A stretch of DNA of 64,000 bases from Phycomyces blakesleeanus NRRL 1555(-) (GCF_001638985.1 NW_017265151.1:683757-747756); one strand, 5' to 3'; counted from the stretch's first letter, positions 35,848 through 47,867 are shown. The notes: generated by a model from the letters alone, not told the origin. A program made the numbers and translations.

Positions 35848-36944
35848 TGATAATAAAAATAAAAATTAAAAAATAAAATAAAATAAAGCTAATGTATGCC
35901 TGTATGTCTGTATGTCTGTATGTAGGTATGTAAGTGTATGAGAGTATGTATGAGAGTATGTATGTATGAGAGCGTATGTGAATGTGAATGTGAATATGAA
36001 TATGAATGTAGATAAAGATGTATATGTATATGTATATGTAGCTGTAACTATAGATTTGGACAAAGATGCTTGTGTGCTTGTATGTTTATAGAGTTGTATA
36101 TAGCTAATAGGATAATAACCTTCATTTTGGTGACTTGTGTTTGCTTGGTGATCATGGTTGAATTCCACAAGCAGTTTGCATGCCTTGGCTATTAAAAAGA
36201 AAGGGGTGAAAAATAAAATAAAATAAAATAAAATAAAATAAAATAAAATAAAATAAAATAAAATAGAATAGAATAAGATGGCAAGCATTGCATAGAATAT
36301 ATAGAATTTATTATAATTATTTCATAAAAGAAGGGGGGAAATGACTATAGTAAATAATAAGAAAACAACTATGTGAAATTGTACACCAGGAGAACAAATG
36401 GCGCTAAAATTTGAAGAAAAAAAAAAGAAAAAAAAAAAGAAAGAATACTACTGTTGAAGCGCATGAAACTGAAAATGCAAAAATAAAGGAAAGTGCCATG
36501 ATCCGACAACCAACCCCTACAGCAAGAGTGCCCTTTATTCTTTCTATTGCTTTGTACCTCTTTACTCATCTTCTCTACTCATCATCTCCACATTATTTTT
36601 CTTTCTTTTTGCTTTAAAATAAAAATTTTCTTTGCCTTTACCGAAAAATCAATTAATTATTATTATTATTATAAAGCAAGGTAACAGGAAACAGCAAATG
36701 GTACTGATAGAAATAATGGTGTGTAAATGATTGAATTTCATTTTTTTTTTGTTTTTTGTTTTTTTTTGGTAATTCTATTAGGTATTATGTTTATTATGGC
36801 TATTATTACTATTATTACTGTTGCTATTATAATTGGTGATGGTGATGGTGATGGTGATGGTGATGGTGGTGATGAATATAATGATGAAAAGATGAAAATG
36901 ATGGTACTATTATTATTATTATTATTACTATTATTTTGTATGTG
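35848..36944. other. Intergenic between convergent genes
   Basis: About 1.1 kb with TATGTA and GTGAAT repeats at 35895-36045, the (AAAAT)n tract at 36211-36264 and ATT/GGTGAT repeats near 36800-36870. No gene was seen. Confidence 0.7.
36211..36264. repeat. (AAAAT)n pentanucleotide microsatellite
   Basis: About eleven uninterrupted AAAAT units followed by GAATA variants, in the convergent spacer. Confidence 0.9.
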
Positions 36945-38096
36945 CTATCGAAGGTGGATCTTTTCGTGTCTCTTCATATCGTATTTACGCGCGAAACCCC
37001 TGTGGCAACTAGGGCAGATAAAACTACGGGGTCGATTTGGATTATGTGTTTGCATATGCTCCAGTAAGTTGTGTCGCCGACGCGATCTATACAAAAACAA
37101 AAAACAAAAAATTTAAGAAAAATTGTAGTTTGATTAGCAGATGAAATTACAACACTTAATAATAATCATAATCAAAATAGCTTATATTGTTATTGTTTTT
37201 GCTATTGCTATTGCTATTATTACGATTCTTTCGATTAAAATTACACGTATAATTATAATTGTGATTATGATTATTGCAATTATTACAATTGTTGTGATCA
37301 TTGATATTGTTAACACTTCCCCCCTCCCCCTCTTCCTCTAAATAAACAATACAAAAATCTTAAATTTTTTTTTAAAAAAAAATTACCTGTGGAAGCACAC
37401 AGGACAAATGTGTCTTTTCTCATTGGGGTTTGGCAATCGTGCGTCTTGGTTGGTTGTGGGTTGTGATGGTGCATATAGACTGATAAATAGGTGCTGCGAG
37501 TCGTCTGTACTCTTGGTCGAAAATGATGATTGGGGGGAGGCCCAGATGTCTTGAGGTGTTTGGGCCAAGCTGATGTCTGGCATGCTGTGATACCTCCGTG
37601 CACCGAATGTATGTGCCTGAGGAAAGATGTCGAGCTCTGGTGCGGTTGCAATAGAGAAGTTGTCGTCCTGGAGAACATTGTCTCCAGAAGGATCATAGTC
37701 TAGGGTGGGTGTGGTGGACATGTAGTAGGGATAATTGATCCTTCCTAGCTGTGCAGAGTCTGATTCACAGCAGCTGACCATGGCATCTGGTGTGGACATC
37801 ATATCTTGTGTCGCTGGAGTGTGGGGTGTATAGAATGACTGAGGACATCGGTATGGTGAACACTGGTTAGGAAAGCATATTTTGGGTGATAGGATGTTAG
37901 AGGAAGAGGAGGAAGGAGAGGGAGAAGAGAGAGATGAAGATGAAGAAGATGAAGGCAGATTGGAAGTAAAAGTGGGAGGTATTGGATAACAGTAGAGATC
38001 CTTGTGAATAGATGGATCGTACTGGATCGGCCAAAGTGACTCTAGATGATTTGGTTTTGAGGGAGGGCAGTAGAGAGAAGGGTAAGCCGGTGTCAT
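36945..38096 (-). CDS. C2H2 zinc-finger protein (putative transcription factor)
   Basis: Model: 37387-38096, 36945-37086 (minus strand); 283 aa. Two adjacent C2H2 fingers end the protein. The first, CPVCFHRSRRRHNLLEHMQTH, is split by the intron at HR/SRRR. The second is CPSCHRGFARKYDMKRHEKIH, followed by LR and the stop. The 220 residues before them are Ser/Pro/Tyr-rich with no fold visible. The linker HNPNRPRSFI is longer than the usual TGEKP. The arrangement resembles fungal regulators with C-terminal finger pairs (Msn2/Azf1-type), but no ortholog can be named. The frame and the finger spacing across the splice make the exon join secure. Confidence 0.88.
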
Positions 38097-39170
38097 TCCT
38101 TATGATCTCGATCTAGTTCGAGGAGAAAGATGGAGAAGAGATGGGGTCTACAAAATAAAAGAATATTATTTTATACACAAAAAATTAAATAGTTTTTTGT
38201 TGTTTTTTGTTGTTTTTTTTTGTTAGCACAACATGGACAACAGCTAAAACCATAATTACATTACCTTGCCTCGCCTCGCCTTACCTTACCTTGCCTTGCC
38301 TTGCCTTAACTTACATTATATTATATGTAAGAGTATATTATCTTATTATTATTTTCTTTTAGGACATACACAAATTATTGAATATTGTTTATCGGTTGGT
38401 CTTCTTTTTGCCAGTGATCTGCAGCTGTTTATGCAAGCATCCGTGACACAGTCTTTCTTCCATCTTAATCACCTCACGGTCGTATTCCTGCACAGCTGAC
38501 TCTCAAGACTATGGGAGATCGATGCAGACGATAAAGAAGGAGGCATAGAAGAGAAATATATATAATTAGATGGATATAATAAAAGAGGGGGGGTTCATAG
38601 GCCATGAAGATGTCAGTAGATATTCCGATATTTTCCCTCGTCACCCCCAACCCTATCATTTGGGCGCCCTCTCTTTCACTATTTCCCTTTACCTACAGAA
38701 TCACTTATAAATCTTCACTGTTTATTTATCGGCTTATTGATTAGTTTATTGATTGGTCTATTTATTTATTTATTTATTTATTTATATTTATTTATTTATT
38801 TATTTATTTGGTCTCAAAAAATCGGTTCATTTCCGTTTCATTTTTATAGAAACAAGCTTTTTAATATATATAATATAATATACACACTCAAAATATATTA
38901 CATATTTATACATTGTATGTATGTATGTTTTATGTATCTATGTATTTCTGTCTGTCTGTCTGTCTGTACGACCATGAACATTGAGCCTCACCACCACCAC
39001 CATGATTATTATTATTATTATTTTGTACCATCCTTCTAGATGATGTGTGACTGTGTGAATGTTTATTTGACTCCCCCCCTCCCTCCTTGATCAGTCTCTC
39101 CTTTTCACTCTTTATTTATATTAAAGAAAGAAAAAAACAAAAACAAAAACAAAAACAAAAAATAGAAGCT
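38097..39170. other. Divergent intergenic region
   Basis: About 1.07 kb between divergent genes. It holds the CCTTG/CCTTA pentamer block (38266-38315), a long TTTA run (38757-38810), TCTG repeats near 38948-38968 and CAAAAA repeats just before the downstream ATG. No gene was seen. Confidence 0.7.
38266..38315. repeat. CCTTG/CCTTA/CTCGC pentamer array
   Basis: About nine tandem imperfect 5-bp units, unusually C-rich for this spacer. Confidence 0.8.
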
Positions 39171-39715
39171 ATGAATGGGTTGATCAAGACTGCCAGTCTG
39201 TTGTTTTCAAGAAGCCCACTATGGCAACCAACCTTGTTGGGTTTGAAACCAGCAAAGTCTATTAGACCTGTCTGGTCTCGAACAACCCAATTATCATTTT
39301 CTTGTTCATTCAGTACTCAAACACAATCTAATATAGCTAGATTTCGACCTGTCGCATTCTACTCAATCGTTCCACTTTCTCAAGATCGTGTTCGTGAACT
39401 TCAGTCCGAGATTCATTCTCGACTTAAGCAGATTGATGTAGTAGGCAGGATCTATTTGGCACCCGAACAAGGAATTGGTGGAATCAACTGCCAAATGGCT
39501 GTACCCTTGAGCCAACTCGAAACTGTCAAAAGCTTCTTTCAAGGCATCCGAGAATTCACACAGACAGGGCCTATTGCCTTTACTGAGGGTATCCAAGACA
39601 CCACTACACCAAGTTTCCGTAACTTGCGAGTGGTCACAAAAAGAAATGTAATCCAAAAATCTATAGATATATAAAAATGTATATAAAAATAAAAAAAATA
39701 ATAGCAGAAAATCAC

Positions 39716-39747
<32 letters not shown>

Positions 39748-40844
39748 TTGGTGCTATTGTTGTTGTTTTTTTTATTATTATTATTTTACTTTATCTATAA
39801 ACGGACTATATCTCTAAACTTTAATCAATACATGAGTATAGCTTGTGGCTACCAAGGTTGGTCTCCAAACAAAGGATCTAGAAATGCAACCGGATTACCT
39901 GGATCCGGCTGTCTGGCACGAGCAATTGGCTGACAAGGGTAACCAAGCGTTTGTGCTAGACATGCGCAATCATTATGAATAGTGAGTATTAATTATATAT
40001 GTATTTTAACTATTAATATTATTATTTTTACTATAAATGATACTTTAGAAAATAACGATAGTTATAGTGATAAATTATATATTTTATTTTATTTATTTAA
40101 AATATTTGTATTGCATTATATTGCATTGTATTTGATTTAAATTTGAATTTTTTTTTTTTTAAAAAAAAATTAATAATAAAATAATTCCTTAAATATATAT
40201 ATATATATATAAATATTGATCATTAGTGATATTGGTCACTTTGAACATGCGGTCAAAATGGACGTCGATACTTTTAGAGATGGTATGGAAGTCATGGACA
40301 GTCTATTAAAAGAAAAACCAAAGAACGAGGAAATCTACATGTATTGCACCGGGGGTATTCGCTGTTCTGTTGCCGGATCCTATCTGCTCAAAAAGGGATA
40401 TTCAAAAGTTAAAATGGTATATATATATTTGTTGTTGTTGTTGTTGTTGTAATCATGGCCACTTAATGTTCTCTTTTGTAGCTAAAAGGTGGTGTATCTG
40501 CCTATGGAAATTATGTCTCAAAGGGAAAAAACAAGACCTCACTGTTCCGTGGGATGAACTTTACCTTTGACGGTCGCCGTGGAGAACGTATAACGGATGA
40601 TGTCTTGAGCCACTGCTTCCACTGCAATGCACCCTGTGATCGATTGTCGAACTGTAGCAATACTCTGTGCCATTTGCTCTTTACCCAGTGCGATGCATGT
40701 CAAGCCAAGATGGACAAGACATGCAGCACCAAATGCAAGGAGACTATCGAGGGAAAGATAGAGTGGACAGACGAGTACAATTATCATAACCAAATCAGAC
40801 CTACTGCTCAAAAGAAGGCAGTTGCAGTTGCAGTTGCAGTTTAG
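39171..40844 (+). CDS. Rhodanese-domain protein of the TrhO/TSTD2 (UPF0176) type
   Basis: Model: 39171-39647, 39842-39981, 40227-40416, 40482-40844; 389 aa. The first 60 residues are Arg/Ser/Thr-rich without acids, like a mitochondrial presequence. An acylphosphatase-like N-domain follows (GRIYLAPEQGIGGINCQMAV). The rhodanese domain has FVLDMRNHYEYDIGHFEHA and the active loop YCTGGIRCSVAG. A Cys-rich C-terminus, CFHCNAPCDRLSNC...CHLLFTQCDACQAK, is typical of the family and may bind metal. Bacterial TrhO hydroxylates the wobble uridine of tRNA to ho5U using this cysteine; TSTD2 is the animal relative. Mitochondrial tRNA modification is therefore plausible but unproved. The ATG at 39171 is preferred over upstream in-frame codons in low-complexity DNA. 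A short (Ala-Val)n repeat ends the protein. Confidence 0.88.
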
Positions 40845-41581
40845 TCTTTTATAGAATTCATATTCATATTAATAACAAATAATGATGCATCGGCAGCAAT
40901 AAATTGAAACGTTTCATTCAAACTCTCCTAAAAAATATAAAAACAACAAACAACAAACAAAAAACAATAAATATTTACTATACATATACTTCTTTAAAAT
41001 TATTTTTAACCCTGCAGTGTTGGACAAGTGAATAATAATCATAATTTTCATAACAAAAAAAAAGACAAGGAACCCTTCAACACACAGACACAGGACACGC
41101 ACCTTGTCATCAAAGGAGACTTGCATGCAAAAAATAGAAATAAATAAATAAATCTCACCTGGACATTATAGTAAACAATAATAACATTAAATAGCTATAA
41201 TAGTCATTTTTTATATCTATATATACAAAAATAATGGCCGTGTAGACGCTGTATAGACAACAATCAAAGAAGTATTCTTATGATTATTTTATTATATTAT
41301 TATTTTTTATTTTATTTTGCCTTTGGAACATGGCCATTGTTCAACCATACCTGGCCTTGTCACACCATGTTACTCTTTAAGGCCTTTTGCCCTCACTCTT
41401 TTAATCTTAATATTAAATATTTAATATTAATCGTAATATTAATATACTAATATATTAATATCAATATATTAATATATTATAACTTTTTTTTCTTTTTCTA
41501 TATCTTTTTATTATAACAAACAAATATATATATATATACAAAAGAAATTAAAGGAACCATAACCAACCTCTCGGCCTGTAG
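40845..41581. other. Intergenic
   Basis: About 0.74 kb of spacer. Its main feature is an AT-rich palindrome cluster at 41407-41480 (including a perfect 24-bp palindrome). No gene was seen. Confidence 0.7.
41407..41430. repeat. Perfect 24-bp AT palindrome
   Basis: The sequence from TTAATATTAAAT to its exact mirror complement is self-complementary over 24 bp. TAATATTAAT variants follow to about 41480. It could extrude as a cruciform and lies about 150 bp before the Uds1-type gene. Confidence 0.8.
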
Positions 41582-42848
41582 ATGACTACAGTAAGCAGGA
41601 ATGGTTAGATCGGCCGAGACTGAGACATAATCATCTTAGATTCCACAGAGACAGCCGCCGGATGACGATGACCGGCCTGCGGGTCTCAAGCTAGCTCGAA
41701 ATCACCACGGATTCCAAAGAGACAACGTACCCACAAACCCAACCCCTTATGCTGGACGAGATGTTATGCATCGCTTACAACCACGCCCTGAAGATCCCAG
41801 AGTGTCAATGGAGAACGATGGCAATACAATGCCATCATTCAGTAATCCTCCCAGACCTTACCTTCAGGGACGTGCTCCTTCACTTTCTGGTCACTCACCT
41901 TCTGTACCTGCGAGGTCACCCTATCGAATTAGAGACTCACAGGCATCAGTAAGAATGAGTGAGAAACCACAAGGTTACAATATACATTTTTATTATTATT
42001 TATTATTTATTATTCATATGCGGCCCTTAATGTCATGATTCAATGCAACTTATAATCCGCCCCTTATTTTGTAAAAAAAAATTTACAAAATTTGTATTCT
42101 ATTTTACTTTATTACATACACATATACTTACACATTTACACATTTATACATACATACAGAACGCATTATATCTCACCATGCGATTGAAGAACCAGTCAGT
42201 CGATTAAGACATCTTAGTGCTGCAGACCGGACAAGTCTATCGGTAGAACTTAGCCGTCTATGGCGATATAAACCGGATCTGACACCAAAAGTACCAAGTA
42301 TCAAGTTGGCAGTGGACGGAACAGACGATCTTCTTCTTCAGCTGTTAGTTTCTCAGGCTTGTCTGGATGCCCGTGACTTTGAGATCCTTTCCTTTGAGCA
42401 ATTGGACACGTTAAAACAGGTAAATAAAACTAGTTTGAATTCGGTCTGTTATAACGTATTTATTGTTATTGTTATTGTTATTGTTATTACCAATGCTATT
42501 GTTATTGTTATTGTTGTTGTTGTTATTGTAGAAGCATCACAAGGCAGCCGATCGCCTGTCAACCGCTGCATCTCGCCTTGAACTAGAAACAAAAATCAAC
42601 CACGCCACTCGCTCACTTGCTTACCTAGACAGTGTCAGTAAAGAGAACGGGGCACCTACTAAGGAACAACTAGAAGCCACAGAAACGAAAACAAGTGAAC
42701 TAACAGCAGAAGTGTGTCGACTGACTAAAGAAGCAGCAGAACTCCAACGAAAACTACTTTCTCACACAGCAGGCGTCTTGAATGCTGGCGTTCAACGTCT
42801 AGAAACAAAGGTTAACGAAACCCTGGTATCACAACCACAACCACAACC

Positions 42849-42884
<36 letters not shown>

Positions 42885-44409
42885 GTTAGTACCACAACCA
42901 GTAGCGGCATTAGTGGCTACCCCAGAGACGGAGGACCAAAGGAATGGGCAGGAGCGGATGGCGAGGACACTCGACATGCTCTTACGCCAGCATCAGACTA
43001 AATATGTGGATGCAAATGGAAACGGGGACAGGGACGGATACGGAGACTCGGATGCGACAACTGACTCGGACAGTAGTGACACATCGGCAAAAGAGCCATC
43101 CAGGGGTCGAAGATCAGTCCTTGCACGTATAGGGGATTGTCTGGAAGCCTACCGCTCGCAGACACGTGAGCTAGAACGTCGTCTAGAGAGAGCAGAAAGT
43201 CAACAGGAGATAAAGGACATGTCAGAGAAGAAGTTGGAAATCCAACTGCGCGCCATGCAAGACCGCAAAGAGGCTGCAGAGGCCCGATGCCGCACACTCG
43301 AACAGGAAGTATCCTCTCAACAGAATTTAGCCACAACAGAGCGGCTCCGTGACCAGCTCGCACAGGCGCTTCATGAGAACGCTCGGCTCCAGAATTCATT
43401 AGAGAACAGTCAGGCAGAAGCACTGTCTCTCAAGGCAGCCGTGGTCGAACTAGAAGTCCAGGCTAGTAAAGTGGCTGCACAAACCGACCATCAGTCTCAG
43501 ACAGAAGCCCATCGGAAGTCAGAGCTCGACCAGTGTCGGGATGAACTGATGGTCCTTCGAAATGAGAAGGAGCGGTGGGAACGCACGATGAAACGCTCGT
43601 CTGTCTTACAGCTTATGGAAGGTGGAAGCGATAGTCTGAGAGCCAAATACGAACAGCAGCTTGAAGAGCAGGCACAAGAGTATGAAGCACAACTTAAAGA
43701 ACAAGGTGCTTTATTGGACAGGACCAGTCGTACATTGGCCAAAACAGAAGAAGAACGTGACAAAAAGGCTGCGATTATCGGCGATATCGAAGAATTATTG
43801 CGAGAGAAGATTCGCACTATGGACAGTCGCGATAACAAGATCACTCTTCTCAAAGCTGAAATGCGTGCCCTTCGAGCCGAACACGCACAACAGATACAGC
43901 AAATACAGCAAGACCAACAATCTTCAGGAGGAGGAGCAGCAACAGCAGCAACTGAGGAAGCACTACGAGAAGCTCAAAGAGAATTTTCTAAACGTGAAGC
44001 AGCTTGGATGGATCAAAGCACTTCTATGGAAGCTAACTTTGAAGGTATTCTAAAAGAGTATGATCGTCTGACAGGCTCTGCGATGGAATTTGAAGGCGAT
44101 CGAATGAAGTATCAGCGGCGTATAGACGATCTTTCTCGGCACATAAGTCAACTGGAACATGTCCTTGCTGAAGAACAGATCCGCAAACTGGGTCATTCTG
44201 GACCTGACCCTCCCACGACGGCCAATCTTCGCAAAGAGTTTCGCCAGATGGTTAATGATATGAAGGCAGACCACCAGCGATCCCTTGAGAAAGCAACCGA
44301 GGAGAAGCGGGGGCTTGAAACCCAGGTCAAGAATCTTAAACATGAGCGTGAGATGGTGCTCTATGAACGAGTCAATAAGGGTGTCCAAACATATTTCACT
44401 CTTGAATAA
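41582..44409 (+). CDS. Uds1-domain ('up-regulated during septation') coiled-coil protein
   Basis: Preferred model: 41582-41590, 41640-41973, 42160-42419, 42532-44409; 826 aa. The Uds1 domain begins near residue 170 with LLLQLLVSQACLDARDFEIL and SFEQLDTLKQ and continues KHHKAADRLSTAASRLELET. Fungal relatives are cytoskeletal or septation-linked proteins. Almost all the remainder is long coiled coil rich in Glu/Gln/Arg, interrupted by a poly-Gln linker (CAA repeats near 42840-42890) and an acidic Asp/Ser stretch. It ends NKGVQTYFTLE. The first exons are uncertain: a 9-nt ATG exon plus a 49-nt intron gives a continuous frame, but the ATG at 41766 is also possible. The other exons are well supported by frame and splice sites. 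Confidence 0.82.
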
Positions 44410-44470
44410 TATCACCAATTTGTTTTTAATACATGTACACTTTTCTTTAATAAATTTACCCTTTTTCTTT

Positions 44471-45344
44471 ATGTCTGGTTGTGAGATCTTTGTAGGACCT
44501 AATGGAAGTGGAAAAACACCTATGTAAGTCTAGATTAGATTCTGACAACAAAGATAATGCACAGTCAGTAAACAATCATTACCAAAACGCCGGTGTCAAA
44601 ATAAACTGGTTTTTACAGCGCAGATTAATATTGTATAGAATACTATTTGATATATTTTATATCGGAGATACGTAATTAATTTTTTGTTATCTATTTTTGA
44701 AACTTGTTTTCCATAAGAGGTAACATGTTACTGCACGTACGAACAAAACTTTATGTAATTAATTCAATCAAAATTCGCCACTATTTATTTTTTAATAGAA
44801 ATACAAAAGTCATATACTTATATACTTACTTGAGACAGTATGGTATCACAGCTGCTTCTTCTTATTTTCTTTAGATTACTTTACCAAATTAAAGTAAAAA
44901 GTATACATCTTTATAACCTTATACTTGAAAAATTGAATTTTTGCCTGTGGTTTAAAACGTGATATAATAATCTGGGAATTTAGTAGATAAATAACAGAGT
45001 CTTATTGGCTATAAATTTGACATTTTTTTATAAAATGTAAACCCAGACTTTATTTTTTACTTTTGAATTCCGAACATTGATTTGATCTCTTTTCACACTG
45101 GTGCTTATTTTTTTATTATTGAAGCACTCAAATACATTTAAGCTAAAGAAAATCTATTTGGTAGTAAAAATAAAAGCATATTTTAATGTCTTGATTTAAT
45201 GATTTAAAAGATAATGAAAACAATTATTATTGATCAAATAACATTTCTAATGTTTCTAGGGATCCGGATTCAAACGTCAGTCAAAGCTCAAGTGCATTTC
45301 AGTTTACAAACAAGGATGGAAAGATAATTATATATTGTCATTAA
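44471..45344 (+). CDS. Unrecognised small two-exon protein (45 aa) with GPNGSGKT motif
   Basis: Model: 44471-44523, 45260-45344, joined by a 736-nt intron (GTAAGT...TTTCTAG) that keeps the frame. The product starts MSGCEIFVGPNGSGKTPM and continues DPDSNVSQSSSAFQFTN, ending IIIYCH. GPNGSGKT has the form of a P-loop, but 45 residues cannot make an ATPase. It is either a small peptide gene, a fragment of a larger one, or chance. Composition (Gly/Ser/Asn/Asp) is unlike the AT-driven spurious ORFs nearby. The stop overlaps the stop of the convergent gene at 45341 by four bases. The rest of the intron shows nothing else. Confidence 0.4.
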
Positions 45345-46092
45345 AACATATATTTAGTTACGACTCTTCCCAGTTTCCATTCCTCCATGTCAAAGGCCAG
45401 ATACTCATATCCCTTGTTTTGAATTCTAGCCTCCATGTGGTTTGAGCTACATATTTTTACCCAAAGGCCAAGGTTGAAATGAAATATCCAGCCTCTAGAG
45501 CACCTACAACGACGAGTATTGGTAAGATATATATATAAAAAGTAAATACTATGTTTCAAATATCTTTCTATTTTTTTTTAGTATTAGTAGCAGCAGTAGT
45601 AGTCTTGTGCTTACAACTCGCTAGATATTTCAAATCGTACGGTCTCACTGGGCGCATTAAATAGTATATAGAACAAGATGCCTTCGTTAAAAAATCTGAA
45701 TCTATAGCCACCCAAATGAGGTAGCATTATTTTATTGTAGCTCGGAGGAGAAATAAAGTCGGGTTCTTTTTTCTTTTTGGATAGACGTTCCCTGAGAGTC
45801 CATGGTGAGAAGAGCGTACGGGAGAGAAAACTAAATGAGAAGAAGATTCCCTTTTTTAGTTGGGAACCGATTGTTTTTGATCAAGATAATGCGCGTATAG
45901 TAAATAAATAAAGAAGAGTAATACAACCTCACTTTACCCTTTGTAAGCAAGATTTACGCCAAGATTAAAAATATCGTTTTGAAAAGCCAGAAATTCCCAA
46001 GTAGGAGGATTCTTCCTAATCAACTTGTTTAACGCCAAAAGACTATAATCGTCAATAAGGTATTCATCAGGAGTACTTGGTTTGGGTTCCAT
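45341..46092 (-). CDS. Unrecognised three-exon protein of 177 aa
   Basis: Model: 45938-46092, 45615-45830, 45341-45503 (minus strand). Each junction has canonical sites (GTAAAG...TTTAG, GTAAGC...TTGTAG) and phases match exactly. The protein begins MEPKPSTPDEYLIDDYSLLA and runs NPPTWEFLAFQNDIFNLGVN. A basic SKKKKEP segment leads to PDFISPPSYNKIMLPHLGGY. The C-terminal part has WIFHFNLGLWVKICSSNHME and ends KYMF. Residue use (Trp, Pro, Gly, mixed charges) is coding-like. There is no signal peptide or membrane helix. I recognise no family and give no function. The middle exon lacks an ATG, so simple ORF scans would miss it. Confidence 0.55.
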
Positions 46093-47314
46093 GTTTAAAG
46101 AAGTGATAGGTTGAAAGGGGAGATTGATGTCCAAAAACAAAAAAAAATACAAAAAAAATGACCTAGAGATTTATGGTCTTTAATGAGTCTTGAGAATAAG
46201 GTCTATTTTAAAATTATATAGTTAATGTGTCCAATATTCTTTTTTTTTCATTGTTTGATATACATTCTGTAGCTATTTCCTATTTATTTTTGCTTGGTAT
46301 GATATGATATTATTTATGGCTATTGGCTATTGGTTATTGACATTGACATTGACATTGGAATTGAGATTTGTATTTTGTATGTATTGGTTTCAATATTAGA
46401 TATCTATGACGAAATATAGATATTCTATGACAATCATCACACAGAATATTAATAGTGTTGCGAATGTAGTATTTGTACCCAAAGCGATTCACTATTCAAA
46501 CTTCATATATTTCCAAAATAATCTTGATCAATTAACGTTGGACAGACAGTAAAGTTGGCGTGTTTGTGGCTGTTGCTTTACACTGAAATTGCCTAAAACT
46601 GTGTCTTGTTGCATTTATAAAATGGTAAGAAGGAATTAAGGGGGGTATACAACATACATATACAAAATATACGATGACAAAAGATATTTTAATAAGAATA
46701 TTAATACTAATCATCGTCTACTGTGTTAATATATTGAGCATAATATTCTTATATTCTTATATAAATATAAAAAGCTTAGATGCTTGTACACCTAAAGAAA
46801 ATAACAAATAACCAAACTTTATTTCTTTGTATGTATTTTTCTTTCTTTCACCCTGCATCTTTGTGTGTGTGTGTGTGTGTTTCTTTCCACCCCCTCGTGG
46901 ACCCCTAAGACCCCCATTTTTTTTTTGGCTTTCATTCCCTCACAAAAAAAGTCCCTTAAGAGCTTAATGCTTGTTTTGTGGATCGACACTGGATACGGTA
47001 CACTGCATTATATTTTCTATATGATTCCATTTTCATGCACTATTACTATTTCGTTTACTTACCCGCGTTTCAGATTCTCTCGGAATAAAATCCAATAACG
47101 GGTCCAATCTTCCCTCAAATCTATAGACCCTAATATATTATCTCATTTAACAAACTTCATTGACGAAGGATGAGCCAATCATGGCGCTGTTTTAAAGTGA
47201 CGTTGCCTGTATTTTTTTTCCTGGGCTGTCCAGCAAGCCAGTCCACATTGTCCTTGCGATTTTTTTTTCTTCTCAACTTTGCACTCCCCTTTACTCCCAC
47301 CCCTGGTCGTCACA
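46093..47314. other. Divergent intergenic region
   Basis: About 1.2 kb between the unknown minus-strand gene and Mhr1. It includes GGCTATT and GACATT repeats (46316-46360) and (TG)n near 46864-46880. Promoter-like motifs are listed separately. No gene was seen. Confidence 0.65.
47172..47204 (+). promoter_or_regulatory. CCAAT box and TGACGTT motif before the Mhr1 gene
   Basis: GAGCCAATCA (47172-47181) matches the HAP/NF-Y CCAAT site, and TGACGTT (47198-47204) a CRE half-site. They lie 110-145 bp before the ATG. HAP complexes often regulate mitochondrial genes in fungi, so the fit is reasonable; use is inferred. Confidence 0.4.
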
Positions 47315-47867
47315 ATGTCTACTCATAGCATCTACCTCTTCCGTCACATTCAGTCCAATCAGGTTCTGGTCAGCACCCGCCAGATCCTAAAGGTACACAT
47401 TCGAAATCACAACAAGATTCGCAACATTAATTCTAGTGCAGAACAAAGTTCTTGAGCAGCTTCAGCATGCCGGACGTCCTGTACGCTTGAGAAGAGATTT
47501 GTGGCGCCCTGTGGTTGCCCTGACCGGCTTCGATAGTGAAAACTCTGCTCAGGCTGTATCAGATGCTCTCTTACACCGCTCAAAGGCCCGTCAGCTCGAA
47601 TTTGCCACCAAGCAGGAGCACCTTGCACGACCCAAGCGATTAAGACAGGTTGATGAAAATGATCTTCTCGAAAAGTCAGTCACATCCCTCCGTGAGGCAT
47701 TGGAGGCCGTGTCACCCAAATACATTAAGGACGGTGCAAAGTTGACTGCTCTGTGGGAACAATCCCGCTTTATCGACCTCAAGGGCGATGCTGAATGGCC
47801 CGCTTTCCTTGAACACGGCGAGCTCGCTCTCAAAAACAACCGTTTCGTCTCTGCCGAATCATCTTGA
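47315..47867 (+). CDS. MHR1: Mhr1/mL67: mitochondrial ribosomal protein and DNA recombination factor
   Basis: Model: 47315-47392, 47442-47867; 167 aa with one 49-nt intron. The start MSTHSIYLFRHIQSNQVLVS and continuation STRQILK/NKVLEQLQHAG are typical of the family. RPVRLRRDLWRPVVALTGF follows. An Arg/Lys-rich centre and a C-terminus with WPAFLEHGELALKNNRF complete it. Yeast Mhr1 is both a large-subunit mitoribosomal protein (mL67) and a pairing protein in mtDNA recombination. This copy is shorter than yeast Mhr1 at the C-terminus. The acceptor is taken at GTGCAG/AAC because the nearer TTCTAG breaks the frame. Confidence 0.88.

Noticed and set aside
44471..44527. Fragment of an ABC or SMC ATPase (GPNGSGKT)
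   Set aside because: No Walker B, signature or further ATPase sequence follows in any frame; reported instead as a possible small gene.
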